Of a DNA stretch of 64,000 nucleotides, positions 31,814 through 40,705 are shown piece after piece (positions within the stretch are counted from its first letter, which is position 1; every line of letters begins with the position of its first letter). A model generated the notes under the pieces. It ran no database searches, was not told the DNA's origin, and saw only the letters and a program-made list of their open reading frames with translations. Made by a program: the position numbers and the translations under genes. This stretch comes from JBBQXY01 sp051004815 (GTDB taxonomy: Bacteria > Chloroflexota > Ktedonobacteria > Ktedonobacterales > Ktedonobacteraceae), in assembly GCA_051004815.1 (NCBI GenBank), contig JBPCJY010000085.1, forward strand, positions 1-64,000, written 5' to 3'.

Positions 31814-32398
31814 ATGACTCAATCGGCGAGCAATCTACGCGTGAGACGTACGCAGAAACTGCTGCGGGAGGCGTTAATTGAGTTGATCGAGGAGCAGGGT
31901 TTCGAGGCGCTCACCATCGGCGAATTGACCTCACGTGCGATGGTGAGCCGGGCCGCGTTCTATCGCCATTATCAGGATAAATACGACCTGGTGGAGCAGA
32001 TCTTTGAGGAAGCCATGAGCACCTTGCTGGGCGCGGTCGGAGATCTGGGGCGAGAACATCCTCCAGAGATCTGGGTGACGTTCTTCGAGCATATCGCGCA
32101 CTACGAACGGCTCTATCGAGCACTGCTTGGCAGAAAGGGCAGCCCCTGGTTTGTAAGGAAGATGCGTGCATCTCTAGCTGGCCTGGTCAAAGAGCGTGGA
32201 CACCTCCCACACGGACCGGACGCGAGCGTTGTCCACACCTTCTCAGATGAGTTTGTGCCAGACATCGTGTCTACGATGTTTGTGGAAGCCATCACCTGGT
32301 GGCTTGAGCAGGGAAGACCCTACACTCCCAAAGAGATCGCCACGCGCAGTGCTCTGCTTGCCTCTGCACTCTTCAAAGAAGTGAGCACCTGGCAATGA
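31814..32398 (+). CDS. TetR/AcrR-family transcriptional regulator
   Basis: 194 residues, AAGGAG before ATG. N-terminal HTH from TQKLLREALIELIEEQGFEALTI to SRAAFYRHYQDKYDLVEQ is intact; residues 60-194 form an all-helical ligand domain (AHYERLYRALLGRKGSPWFV, TMFVEAITWWLEQGRPYTP). Divergent from a methyltransferase gene; two related palindromes lie between them, one near each start. Ligand unknown. Confidence 0.92.
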   Translation: MTQSASNLRVRRTQKLLREALIELIEEQGFEALTIGELTSRAMVSRAAFYRHYQDKYDLVEQIFEEAMSTLLGAVGDLGREHPPEIWVTFFEHIAHYERLYRALLGRKGSPWFVRKMRASLAGLVKERGHLPHGPDASVVHTFSDEFVPDIVSTMFVEAITWWLEQGRPYTPKEIATRSALLASALFKEVSTWQ

Positions 32399-32780
32399 CT
32401 GATTGCGCACCCAAACATCTGGCCGAGGTTCCTTGTTTCTTGTGAGCATCATACTCTGCTTGATCTACCAATCCTTCTCTCGCACTTCTTGATCGGCGTT
32501 CTACTATATGCCCAAAGCAGGGTACTTGTCAGCACTAGAGCGCATAATGATTCACAGGCCCTCTCGGCAATCATTCACAAGCCCTGCTGTGCGACTGGAA
32601 AGGGACGCGACGACGTTCCTGTTGTGGCTGGTCGCCAACAGGCTCAAACGCTGCTGCATCGCTCATTTGTATGAGCTTTGTCATGGTGTCAGGAAGGGTT
32701 TGTATTAACATGCATATAGTATACCGGACATAAGTTCTACTTGTCAATGCGAAACGGACTAACGAAAGAAAGGACACATT
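32399..32780. other. Intergenic region with no supported gene
   Basis: About 380 bp. A short direct repeat (AATGATTCACAGGCCC at about 32547 and CAATCATTCACAAGCCC at about 32570) is visible. The plus frame at 32508-32708 and a minus frame at 32571-32846 are open but have no ribosome site and no family resemblance. Confidence 0.3.
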
Positions 32781-32897
32781 ATGAGCAAGAGAGGAAAACA
32801 AGTTATATCGCAAGTCACAGCAGGGTATCCGCGAGGGGCAATACATCTCACTGAAGCCACGCCCTGCCTCCCTCGCGGGTACCCTGTTTTTCGGTGA
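32781..32897 (+). CDS. Candidate 38-residue peptide gene with embedded terminator hairpin
   Basis: ATG 32781 follows AAAGGA by 7 bp; the frame runs 38 codons to TGA (MSKRGKQVISQVTAGYPRG...PCLPRGYPVFR). The DNA palindrome inside the gene makes the peptide partly symmetrical (GYPRG and LPRGYP). The T-run of the terminator lies within the last codons, so a transcript that ends there would lack the stop codon. Either a small peptide, a leader/attenuator, or a small RNA with a chance frame. Confidence 0.4.
   Translation: MSKRGKQVISQVTAGYPRGAIHLTEATPCLPRGYPVFR
32821..32891 (+). terminator. Strong intrinsic terminator
   Basis: CAGGGTATCCGCGAGGG (32821-32837) pairs with 32870-32886 over 17 bp with one G-T pair, loop of 32 nt, followed by TTTTT (32887-32891). 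Confidence 0.8.
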
Positions 32898-32920
32898 AAT
32901 GATGGTGGGGATGTTTAGCT

Positions 32921-34087
32921 TTAGTGGGTGGAGCTAAAGAATCTGGTCATCAGTTCGTTCTGATTGAAGCCGCAGGTGTTTCTCAGGCAACCCAATCCCC
33001 ACAGTTGCTCAATGGTTGCGAGCAGCGAGTAGTGGTTGTAAGGCGTAGAGCTGTCGTAGAAGTGCTGTGGGTGCTGCGACGTAATCACCAGGGATGGTGC
33101 ATTTGCGCCGCCTAGCGTAACGCTCGCCACACCTCGTGGACTGTGGCAGCAGCCATTAAAACCACTGAAATCATTCTCGTCCCACACCAGTACAATCGCA
33201 GAGTTCTCTTTCCATGCTTGCGATGCCATGATTTGTGAGACAAGCGACTGCACGAATGTATCTCCCATGTTAATGATGCTGTGGTCAAGGCCTGATGCTG
33301 GATAAGCGCAGCCAGCCATGCCAAGGTACTGAGCATCGGAAGGATTTATCCCGTGCATATCATGGCAGGTGTCGGGGCTGATCCAGACAAAATTGGGAAC
33401 CTTACCAGACTGCAAGTCTACACTTAACTGGGTGTACGGGACAATTTTCTGCATACGTGCCGCATTATTGCGAATATCGGTAAAATACATGAACGGGTTA
33501 TGCTTTTGCACGTAGAGCTGGACTGGAACCTGTTGTCCGTTTTCAGTGCGATAGGGATAATAGCCGCCGGTATAGCCTACTGAGGGCATGGATTGCATGT
33601 ACGCCTTCCAGGAGAGGTTGTGGGCCTCAAGTTGATCCACGATAGTCTTGCCATTGAACCAGAAAGGTTGCTGGCTGGCACTCGCAATTTCAGGCGGAGT
33701 GAGGAGTTCCTTCCCATTGGTATAGCCTGAACTGGGGTTAAATTCTGTCGGGGGGCAGGTGACAGTTGCTCCAGCCACACAGTCAGCCCAGACGCCTTGA
33801 AAATCACCGGAAATAGCGGCCAGATAGTTCGGTAGGCTTGGATGGGTGACTCCGTAGTAGTTCAAGGAGACAGCGGACTGATTCGCCAGGTTGCTAATGA
33901 AGGGAGCATCAGCCGTATTTCCAATCACTTCATTCGTTGCGTGGTTCTCCATCATGACGTAGAAGATGTGGTCAAATTTGGAATTACCTTGTGTGCTAGA
34001 GGTTGCGCCTGCGGGCGTAACTTGCACGACAAACACCAGAGAAAGTAGGAAACTCAGGGCTACCAGTACACCAAGAATGCGTCGCAT
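32921..34087 (-). CDS. Exported phosphoesterase (acid phosphatase/phospholipase C-like family)
   Basis: 388 residues from ATG 34087 (AGGAGG upstream). Signal peptide with core ILGVLVALSFLLSLVFVV and cleavage near AGATS. The alkaline-phosphatase-like metal site pattern is visible: FDHIFYVMMENHATNEVIG, THPSLPNYLAAISG (nucleophile and metal ligands) and VLVWDENDFSG, which contributes the later Asp/Glu ligands. Several Cys pairs suggest disulfides outside the cytoplasm. Family members cleave phosphate mono- or diesters for phosphate scavenging. Substrate not determined. Confidence 0.88.
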   Translation of the reverse strand: MRRILGVLVALSFLLSLVFVVQVTPAGATSSTQGNSKFDHIFYVMMENHATNEVIGNTADAPFISNLANQSAVSLNYYGVTHPSLPNYLAAISGDFQGVWADCVAGATVTCPPTEFNPSSGYTNGKELLTPPEIASASQQPFWFNGKTIVDQLEAHNLSWKAYMQSMPSVGYTGGYYPYRTENGQQVPVQLYVQKHNPFMYFTDIRNNAARMQKIVPYTQLSVDLQSGKVPNFVWISPDTCHDMHGINPSDAQYLGMAGCAYPASGLDHSIINMGDTFVQSLVSQIMASQAWKENSAIVLVWDENDFSGFNGCCHSPRGVASVTLGGANAPSLVITSQHPQHFYDSSTPYNHYSLLATIEQLWGLGCLRNTCGFNQNELMTRFFSSTH

Positions 34088-34201
34088 AGCTCCTCCTTGA
34101 GAATGATAGGGAAAGACTACGAAACAGTGAACCATAAAGCTGGTTCCAATACTAACTATACGACAATCAACGCATGCTTGTGTAGAGTAATGCGGAAGAT
34201 G

Positions 34202-34250
34202 AACACACGAAAACGGCGCGGTCAGCTTGACCACGCCATTTTCGTGTGTT
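34202..34250 (-). terminator. Long hairpin terminator for the gene at 34264-34680
   Basis: Arms 34202-34224 and 34228-34250 pair over 23 bp with two G-T pairs and a 3-nt loop. The hairpin lies 14 bp after the stop of the minus-strand gene. There is no long T-run beyond the stem. Confidence 0.7.
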
Positions 34251-34263
34251 TAGCACTGGATAG

Positions 34264-34680
34264 TTAGAAACTTGTGGGTGGTATCACGTATTGAGCTTGT
34301 GGTTGCTGCTGCCGCACCTGATAATCAAGCGAATTGAGCACGTCATGGAGGGCAGTATTTTGCTGGATCGCTCCTACTGCTGCTGTGATGAGTAGCGGAT
34401 GCACAACCAGACCAACGGCACCGACGGCGATCTGATCTACCCAATCATGTGCGCCTACTGTGACGAGCGTACCATCGTTGCTATATTGCAATGAGATTGT
34501 CAGAGCCTTATTAAACCCTGTAATCGCTCGCAGGGTGCTTTCCTTCTTGAGTTGTACGAACATCTGGTTCTCATCGCCGAATTGTTGCGTCTGATAGCCC
34601 TGCCCCTGGTATTCGAGGACGAGCGTTTGTGCAATCCTCTGGAGGTCGAGGTTGCGCGTCTGATAGAAACGTGTTTCCAT
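34264..34680 (-). CDS. Conserved-looking small protein of unknown function
   Basis: 138 residues, AGAGGAAAG before the ATG. The N-terminal half looks like a small alpha/beta domain (LQRIAQTLVLEYQGQGYQTQQFG followed by MFVQLKKESTLRAITGF and ALTISLQYS), ending in a hydrophobic stretch VDQIAVGAVGLVVHPLLITAAVGAI that could be a membrane anchor, and a Gln/Pro-rich tail. I recognise no named family. Confidence 0.7.
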   Translation of the reverse strand: METRFYQTRNLDLQRIAQTLVLEYQGQGYQTQQFGDENQMFVQLKKESTLRAITGFNKALTISLQYSNDGTLVTVGAHDWVDQIAVGAVGLVVHPLLITAAVGAIQQNTALHDVLNSLDYQVRQQQPQAQYVIPPTSF

Positions 34681-34801
34681 GTCTTTCCTCTCTGTAATAT
34701 ATCGTGTTTATACTTGTAAGTCTTGTCTCCCTTCCCGTTTGGAAAAGAAAGAAAAGCCTCTTACCAACTATAATACGTGGCTAAAGTAGTTTGGTTGTGA
34801 C

Positions 34802-35785
34802 TTAGCTTTTATCGGTCAGTAGTACGACTTTGCCCTGGACTTTGCGCTGCATCATCGCGTTAAGGGCCTCTGCTGCTTGATCGAGAGGATAGGTGGCGGA
34901 GATATAGGGCTGGAGCTTGCCCTGTACAAGCCAAGTGAGTAGTGCTTGAAAATTCTGTTGATTGCCTCTTGGGTTGTGTTCTGTGAATGCGCCCCAAAAT
35001 ACACCAACGATAGAGCAGCCTTTAAGCAGTGGAAGATTAAGCGGAATGCGCGGAATATCACCAGCCGTGAAGCCAATGACCAGGTAGCGACCCTCCCAAG
35101 CCATGCCGCGTAGTGCTGCTTCCGCGTAATTGCCTCCCACCGGATCGTAGACGACATCGACGCCCTTGCCGTCGGTAAGCTCCTTGATCCGTGTCTTGAG
35201 GTCTTCTGTGCTGTAATTAATGACCTCGTCCGCACCATATTGCTTACAGAGCGCAAGCTTCTCAGCGGTCGAGGCGGCAGCAATGACATTGGCTCCCATC
35301 AGCTTACCCAGCTCGACTGCCGCAAGCCCTACGCCTCCTGATGCGCCGAGTACTAGCAGTGTTTCGTTTGTTTTAAGGTAAGCTCTATCCTTCAGCGCGT
35401 GGTAAGAGGTGGCATAAACGAGGGGAAAGGCGGCGGCGGTGGCGAAATTGATGCCATTGGGGATGGGGATGGTTTTCGCGGCGTCGGCGGCTACTTCCTC
35501 CGCGAATCCACCCCAGCCAGCGAAGGCAAACACGTTATCACCGACTTTAAAGCTCTCCGCTCCCTCGCCTACCTCTTTAATGACGCCTGCAACATCACTG
35601 CCGGGGGAGAAAGGCATAGGCGGCTTGAACTGGTATTTGCCTTGAATAATAAGTGTATCGGGGAAGTTGAGCGCACAGGCTTTCACACTGATGACCACCT
35701 GACCCTTTTTTGGTTGTGGGGGTGCAATATCTTCCAGGACAAGGCTGTCGGGTGGGCCATAGGCTTTACATAAAACGGCTTTCAT
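34802..35785 (-). CDS. NADPH:quinone oxidoreductase-type zinc-free MDR protein
   Basis: 327 residues from ATG 35785 (GAGGAG upstream). Medium-chain dehydrogenase fold: MKAVLCKAYGPPDSLVLEDI at the start, PGSDVAGVIKEVGEG, and the nucleotide site LGASGGVGLAAVELGKLMGA. The Cys/His ligands of zinc alcohol dehydrogenases are absent, as in quinone oxidoreductases and enoyl reductases. VVYDPVGG and the AEALNAMMQRKVQGKVVL end are typical. Single gene. Confidence 0.92.
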   Translation of the reverse strand: MKAVLCKAYGPPDSLVLEDIAPPQPKKGQVVISVKACALNFPDTLIIQGKYQFKPPMPFSPGSDVAGVIKEVGEGAESFKVGDNVFAFAGWGGFAEEVAADAAKTIPIPNGINFATAAAFPLVYATSYHALKDRAYLKTNETLLVLGASGGVGLAAVELGKLMGANVIAAASTAEKLALCKQYGADEVINYSTEDLKTRIKELTDGKGVDVVYDPVGGNYAEAALRGMAWEGRYLVIGFTAGDIPRIPLNLPLLKGCSIVGVFWGAFTEHNPRGNQQNFQALLTWLVQGKLQPYISATYPLDQAAEALNAMMQRKVQGKVVLLTDKS

Positions 35786-35977
35786 CGCGTGGCTCCTCAC
35801 AAAATAGGGGGCTGCCAGCAAGGCAGTCCGCCAATGCTTTTTATGCCATGCATTATAGCAGATGTCTTGCTGTCCCTGTTTTGTTAGAGTTGAGCCTCAT
35901 TCTTGACGTATCTTATGCAATTCTCTACAATGAGCGTGGGAACAAATTCTTTTAGAGGTTGTTAGGAGCGTTTGCTG

Positions 35978-36107
35978 GAGGCAGGGTTACTCAACAGGCT
36001 TTTTTTGCCGCCTTCGGCGGCAGAGAAGGGGGAGAATCTGGGGGACACCCCATTACCTGTCCCCCAGACAGGGTGCGGCAAAGGGCTGCCGTCCTCTGCA
36101 CTCCTGC
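35978..36107. repeat. Dispersed repeat (family C), copy interrupted by the small hairpin unit
   Basis: Matches 9245-9362 from GGCAGGGTTACTCAA to CTCTGCACTCCTGC, with hairpin GCCGCC-TTC-GGCGGC. The unit at 36052-36078 (stem 36056-36061 / 36067-36072, loop CCCCA) lies between GGGGGACACCCC and CAAAGGGCTGCCG, where the other copy has only 12-15 bp. No other feature is seen in 35786-36147. Confidence 0.8.
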
Positions 36108-36147
36108 TTGGTGCCACTTGTGAGTAGTGCTGTTGTTGGAGGCATGC

Positions 36148-38226
36148 ATGATGGCAGATCTGGTAGGGCAACAAATAGGCAATTATCGCCTGGTACGCTT
36201 GTTGGGTCAGGGAGGCTTTGCCGAAGTCTACCTGGGCGAACATGTTTACCTGGGGACCTCTGCTGCCATCAAAATACTCCATGCGCAACTTGCCAGCGAA
36301 GATGTGGAGCAGTTTCAGACTGAGTCGCGTACCATCGCCCGACTGGCCCATCCACATATTGTGCGTGTACTGGATTTTGGTGTGGCGGATGCAACGCCAT
36401 ATCTGGTGGTAGACTATGCGCCCAATGGCACTTTGCGCAAGCGACACCCCAGAAGTTCATTGCCCGCGCTTTCAACTATCGTGACCTATGTTACGCAGAT
36501 TTCCTCTGCATTGCAATATGCTCACGATCAGAAGGTCATTCATCGCGATGTCAAGCCGGAGAATATGTTGCTCGGTCGCGATAACGAAGTGTTGCTTAGT
36601 GACTTCGGCATTGCCCTGGTGGCGCAGAGTACAAACTATCACAGTACGCAGGGCGTACAAGAGCTGGCTGGCACTATTGCCTATATGGCACCGGAGCAGA
36701 TTCAGTCGCGAGCTTGCCCTAATAGTGATCAGTATTCGCTGGGTGTTGTTGTCTATGAATGGTTGAGCGGTACGCGTCCCTTTCAAGGTTCGTTTGCCGA
36801 AATTGCTGTCAAGCATACGCTCGCGCTCCCACCGCCTTTGCATGAAAAAGTGCCAACACTCGCACCTGCTATTGAAGCCGTGGTAATGAAAACACTGGCG
36901 AAAGATCCGAAAGAGCGTTATGAAAATATGCGGACGTTTGCCCACGCCTTACAACAGGCCTATCTACAGACGCCCGCAACGACGATTCACCTGGGCAATA
37001 CGTCGGTTCCCACGGAGCAACCGGCTGCTGGAGTGGAAACGATCCAGCTTTCTAATGAGGAGGAGAACTCGCCCGCCGCTCTGCTGACTGTGCCAATTGA
37101 GACAACAGCACTGCCGACGCTGTCAGATACCACGGCGGTACCGCCGTCTTCAGCACTGGAAACGCCAGTGCTGGCAGAAGCGCAATCACTCGCGCCGCCG
37201 GTACGCCGTGGTATTTCACGGCGTACCGTGTTGCGTGGATTGATTGGTGCTGCCGCGGTTGGGGTCGCGGGTGGCGGGCTGATATGGTTGTTGCATAACC
37301 AGGCTTCGCAAGGCTTACTCACTCCCACCCCTTCCTCTAGTGCTGAAGGGAGCACGCTCTACACGTTTCGCGGTCACTCAACGTGGGTGTGGGCGGCGGC
37401 ATGGTCGCCGGATAGTTCGCGCATCGCCTCGGCCAGTGGTGATGGTACGGCGCAAGTGTGGGATGCTTTGAGCGGCGATCACCTCACCGTCTTTTATGGT
37501 CATAGCAATTCTGTCTATACTGTCGCATGGTCGCCAGATGGTAGACGTATCGCCTCGGCGGGCTATGATAAGACGGTGCAGGTGTGGGATGCTACGTATG
37601 GCGACCATTTTCTTAGCTATCTCGGGCATTCCGCTTTGGTGTGGTCGGTCGCGTGGGCACCGGATGGTAAGCGCATCGCCTCGGCAGGTGGGGATAAGAC
37701 GGTGCGAGTGTGGGATGCCACCAATGGTTCGCCTCAGCTTACCTATCGTGGTCATACTGGTTTTGTCTATAGAATTGCGTGGTCGCCGGATAGTAAGTAC
37801 ATTGCTTCGGCCAGTGACGATGGCACCGTGCAGGTATGGGATGCTACTAACGGGCATTTGCTCTACACCTTCCAATCCATATCCGCGTCAATGTTGGCCG
37901 TCGCGTGGTCGCCACAAGGACAACGTATCGCCTCAGTTGGTAGTGATGGCAAGGTGCAGGTGTGGGATGCGGTGAGTGGCAACCATCTGTACATCTATTA
38001 TGGACACAGCGATTTCGTCTATGCCGTTGCGTGGTCGCCAGATGGGGAGCGTATTGCCTCTGGCGGTGATGATAAAACGGTACAGGTCTGGAACGCGAAT
38101 GATGGCAGCGATGCCTATATCTATCATGGACATACCAATAGCGTTCGCTCGGTGGCATGGGCCACCAATGGCAAACAAATTACCTCGGCTTCCTGGGACA
38201 AGACGGTGCAAGTCTGGCGTGCTTGA
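36148..38226 (+). CDS. Transmembrane Ser/Thr protein kinase with seven WD40 repeats
   Basis: 692 residues from ATG 36148 (GGAGG 5 bp upstream; ATG 36151 equally possible). The PknB-like kinase domain (about 10-275) has GQGGFAEVYLG, the catalytic Lys (IKIL), HRDVKPENML, DFGIAL and MAPEQ. A Thr/Pro-rich linker follows, then one hydrophobic helix (LRGLIGAAAVGVAGGGLIWLL, about 362-383). Residues about 405-692 contain seven WD40 blades ([YF]xGHSxxVxxVAWSPDG...VQVWDA), enough for one closed propeller, expected outside the cell. Likely a receptor kinase. One blade (about 37860-37980) has lost the GH pair. Confidence 0.95.
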   Translation: MMADLVGQQIGNYRLVRLLGQGGFAEVYLGEHVYLGTSAAIKILHAQLASEDVEQFQTESRTIARLAHPHIVRVLDFGVADATPYLVVDYAPNGTLRKRHPRSSLPALSTIVTYVTQISSALQYAHDQKVIHRDVKPENMLLGRDNEVLLSDFGIALVAQSTNYHSTQGVQELAGTIAYMAPEQIQSRACPNSDQYSLGVVVYEWLSGTRPFQGSFAEIAVKHTLALPPPLHEKVPTLAPAIEAVVMKTLAKDPKERYENMRTFAHALQQAYLQTPATTIHLGNTSVPTEQPAAGVETIQLSNEEENSPAALLTVPIETTALPTLSDTTAVPPSSALETPVLAEAQSLAPPVRRGISRRTVLRGLIGAAAVGVAGGGLIWLLHNQASQGLLTPTPSSSAEGSTLYTFRGHSTWVWAAAWSPDSSRIASASGDGTAQVWDALSGDHLTVFYGHSNSVYTVAWSPDGRRIASAGYDKTVQVWDATYGDHFLSYLGHSALVWSVAWAPDGKRIASAGGDKTVRVWDATNGSPQLTYRGHTGFVYRIAWSPDSKYIASASDDGTVQVWDATNGHLLYTFQSISASMLAVAWSPQGQRIASVGSDGKVQVWDAVSGNHLYIYYGHSDFVYAVAWSPDGERIASGGDDKTVQVWNANDGSDAYIYHGHTNSVRSVAWATNGKQITSASWDKTVQVWRA

Positions 38227-38289
38227 TAAGATCATTATTACTTATGGGTTAAAGTTTCAGATTGTTTTGCTGGCCTGATATGGTATAAA

Positions 38290-38604
38290 GAGGCGACTGA
38301 AAGCAGTATGACCTGTGAACTACCACGGAGCGAAAGACTCCGTGGCTTCTTCGGAAGCCTGAGTTCACCGGACTCGTTTCCAGAAATGGGAATAGCGTTC
38401 AATTGGTCATGACACCTGCGGTTGACGCATCAGACCGCTGCTCTGTCATTTGGGTTTAAGAAGGGCTGAGGACAGGTCCGGTGATCCAAGTGCAACAAGC
38501 CTTTTGAACAGTGTCGAGATGAGGTCGGATTCTCTTCGTGGTCACAGCGCAGAGATACGCATCACCCGCGCAAGCGGAGCTTTTTTCCGAAAGGGATCGT
38601 CAGG
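38290..38604 (+). ncRNA. omegaRNA-like structured region upstream of broken iscB
   Basis: The stretch between the kinase gene and the iscB fragment is strongly structured, as expected of the guide scaffold encoded before iscB. GTGAAC (38315-38320) / GTTCAC (38363-38368) encloses two hairpins, CCACGGAG (38323-38330) / CTCCGTGG (38338-38345) and GCTTC (38345-38349) / GAAGC (38354-38358). TCACCGGAC (38365-38373) is also complementary over 9 bp to GTCCGGTGA (38476-38484), a possible pseudoknot. The guide would be taken from sequence just 5' of the scaffold. Exact ends are not known. Confidence 0.6.
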
Positions 38605-39278
38605 ATGAATGTCGTTTTTGTGCTTTCAGCGGACAAGGAACCGCTCATGCCTTGCACGCCGGCGATTGCTCGTTTATTACTCAAGGAGGGAGAGGTGCAT
38701 CATCTCATATTTCGGAGCGAGCAAGGAAGTGATGAAGAAACCAATTTGCTGACGCTTTGTAAGACCTGTCATGATGGGCTTCATGCGAGAACCGTCACCT
38801 TGAAGCGCACCGGCAAGAAAAAGGGAAACCTGCTGCATGCCACGCAGATGAACAGCATCCGCATCCAATTGCTCAGCGGGTGGAAGCGGAGGAAACCTGG
38901 GGCTTTGTCACCAAAGAGCATCGCCTTTTGGCAGGACTTCCCAAAGAGCATGTCTTTGATGCTACGATGATTGCCACACGAGGAAAAAACCCAACGTTTC
39001 ACACAACGAGCGTGGTCAAGAAGAGGTGTGTCTCAGATGGGGATTACCAACAGACCAAGGGGAGCAGGAGCGCACAACGCATCCCCACAGGGAAAATAGC
39101 CGGTTTCCGGAAGTTTGATAAGGTGTGGTACGCGAGGCAAGAATACTTCATTCGCTCTCACCTGATGGTCGTCTGCACATACCAGAAAAAGTTTCTCATT
39201 CACTCCGGTGATGAGGCAAAAAATAGTGGAGGAAATGGCTGCAAAATCGGATTTTGCTTTTGGGACCATGGAGGGTGA
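38605..39278 (+). pseudogene. iscB: iscB pseudogene (internal deletion plus frameshift)
   Basis: The first frame (38605-38970) starts like IscB with MNVVFVLSADKEPLMPCTPA, the PLMP domain, then jumps directly to the second half of the HNH domain (HHLIFRSEQGSDEETNLLTLCKTCHDGLHA) and on to HATQMNSIRIQLL. RuvC-I, the bridge helix, RuvC-II and the first part of HNH are missing. Near 38880 the homology moves to another frame (38880-39278) with EAEETWGFVTKEHRLLAGLPKEHVFDA (RuvC-III) and GDYQQTKGSRSAQRIPTGKI...FRKFDKVWY (C-terminal RNA/DNA-contact part). At least one frameshift and a deletion of roughly 150-200 codons make it inactive. Confidence 0.85.
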
Positions 39279-39434
39279 GCAGGATCATATCCCCTGTCTG
39301 GTGAAAAGTGACCCTCGGATGCGTACCACTTGTCATGGTATGGAAGGTGAAACAAGACTCGACCATTCAGCTTTGATGAGTACATAAGCATGACTTGAAA
39401 AAACATTTTTGGAAGGAACGAACTTTTTGAAGTG
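39279..39434. other. Short intergenic stretch after iscB remnant
   Basis: No palindrome or coding sequence that I can name; it probably includes the right end of the former mobile element. Confidence 0.25.
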
Positions 39435-40610
39435 ATGGATCCTTGTGTTGTAGCTAGTGGCAATGCGAGTCAGGAGACGATTCGCTATTCCATTGGAAAG
39501 AGGGAAAAGCGGTGCTTCATCCACAAAGCTGATGACTTCGTGGTTTTCTCGCCGCCGCAGAATAAAAAATCCACTGCGGCAATAGGTAGTGGCGCGAGGA
39601 TGATCGTCCTATCTTTAGTGCTGTTTTTTAGTAGCGCGTGCTCATCGAGTGCGCTATCAGGGCCAGCGCAAGGAGTGGCTACAGCGTCTCCTGTTCCCAC
39701 TACCACTATTACTGGCAATGGGATGTTGCCTGGACAGCAGGTGTGGAAACAACATGTCTCATCATTGCTATTTGGCACTAATGATACCTACGAGTATAAG
39801 CAGCAGAATATTCAGACCGAGACTTCTATACAGGATGCGCTACACCATGCTGGTTTCACCTTACTACGGAGTTTCTTTCCAGATAATGCGAGCGATGCAG
39901 CGATTGAGCAGCGTATGCTGACCATTGAACGTAGCGGTGCAACGTGCCTGGGTGTCATTACCAATATCTTCAATACTGCCTTTAACGAGCATCTCGTGCG
40001 CTATTTAGGGAAACGTTGCCAGATGTATGAGTTTGGCAATGAGGCAGACTTCGCCAACGTGCCAGTTAAGAGCTATGTAGCCCTGTGGAATAAGTGGATA
40101 CCATTGTTGCGACAGATCAATCCGCAGGCGAAATTCATTGGCCCGGTGACATTCAGCCCATTGGGCGATCATGATTTCATGCGTAATTTCTTGCTGGGAG
40201 TCAAAGCGTCCGGTATTCTACCGGATGCCATTAGTTTTCACTGGTATCCTTGCTTCAATAACACAGAGCGTGCTTGCCTTGCTAAGGCGAGTGAGGCAAA
40301 GCAGGTCGTCTTGAATGTGCGTACGATGGTGCGAACGATTTTGGGAAGAGATGTGCCGGTGGGCGTATCCGAGTGGAACTTTGATCCTGGCAATCCACCC
40401 CCATCTTATGGTGATGATGCGAACTTTATGAGCCAGTTCACGACCGTTGCTCTGACGGGTATGGCACAAGCGGGTGCAGCATTTGCCTGTCAATTCGATG
40501 CCGCTAGCTATGCTGGCTACGGTCACCTGGATATGTTTGACTTGAGCAATGATCAGCCGAAAGCGCAGTTTTTAGCGATGCAAAAGCTGATTCAAAATTA
40601 TCAACCGTGA
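39435..40610 (+). CDS. Lipoprotein of glycoside hydrolase clan A type (GH39-like)
   Basis: Start uncertain: ATG 39435, preceded at 39432 by GTG; ATG 39600 lies just before the hydrophobic core. Residues around MIVLSLVLFFSSACSSS give a lipoprotein signal with Cys after SSA. The mature part looks like a TIM-barrel hydrolase, with the acid/base candidate in MYEFGNEADF and the nucleophile candidate in VGVSEWNFDPGN, separated by about 125 residues as in clan A. The barrel is otherwise too diverged to name a substrate. Likely anchored outside the membrane. Confidence 0.65.
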   Translation: MDPCVVASGNASQETIRYSIGKREKRCFIHKADDFVVFSPPQNKKSTAAIGSGARMIVLSLVLFFSSACSSSALSGPAQGVATASPVPTTTITGNGMLPGQQVWKQHVSSLLFGTNDTYEYKQQNIQTETSIQDALHHAGFTLLRSFFPDNASDAAIEQRMLTIERSGATCLGVITNIFNTAFNEHLVRYLGKRCQMYEFGNEADFANVPVKSYVALWNKWIPLLRQINPQAKFIGPVTFSPLGDHDFMRNFLLGVKASGILPDAISFHWYPCFNNTERACLAKASEAKQVVLNVRTMVRTILGRDVPVGVSEWNFDPGNPPPSYGDDANFMSQFTTVALTGMAQAGAAFACQFDAASYAGYGHLDMFDLSNDQPKAQFLAMQKLIQNYQP

Positions 40611-40705
40611 ACTCGCAAGGGCACAACAATGCATGCTTGATGATATAATTGTAGCGAGCCTGGCGAAGATCATGTAAGCAAATTTTCGGGAAGAGAGTCT
40701 TCTTT

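Noticed and set aside
32508..32846. Overlapping small frames on both strands
   Set aside because: No ribosome sites, no recognisable domains, and they disagree on strand.
37496..37975. 159-codon frame within the WD40 region
   Set aside because: Repeated blades leave alternative frames open; no independent evidence.
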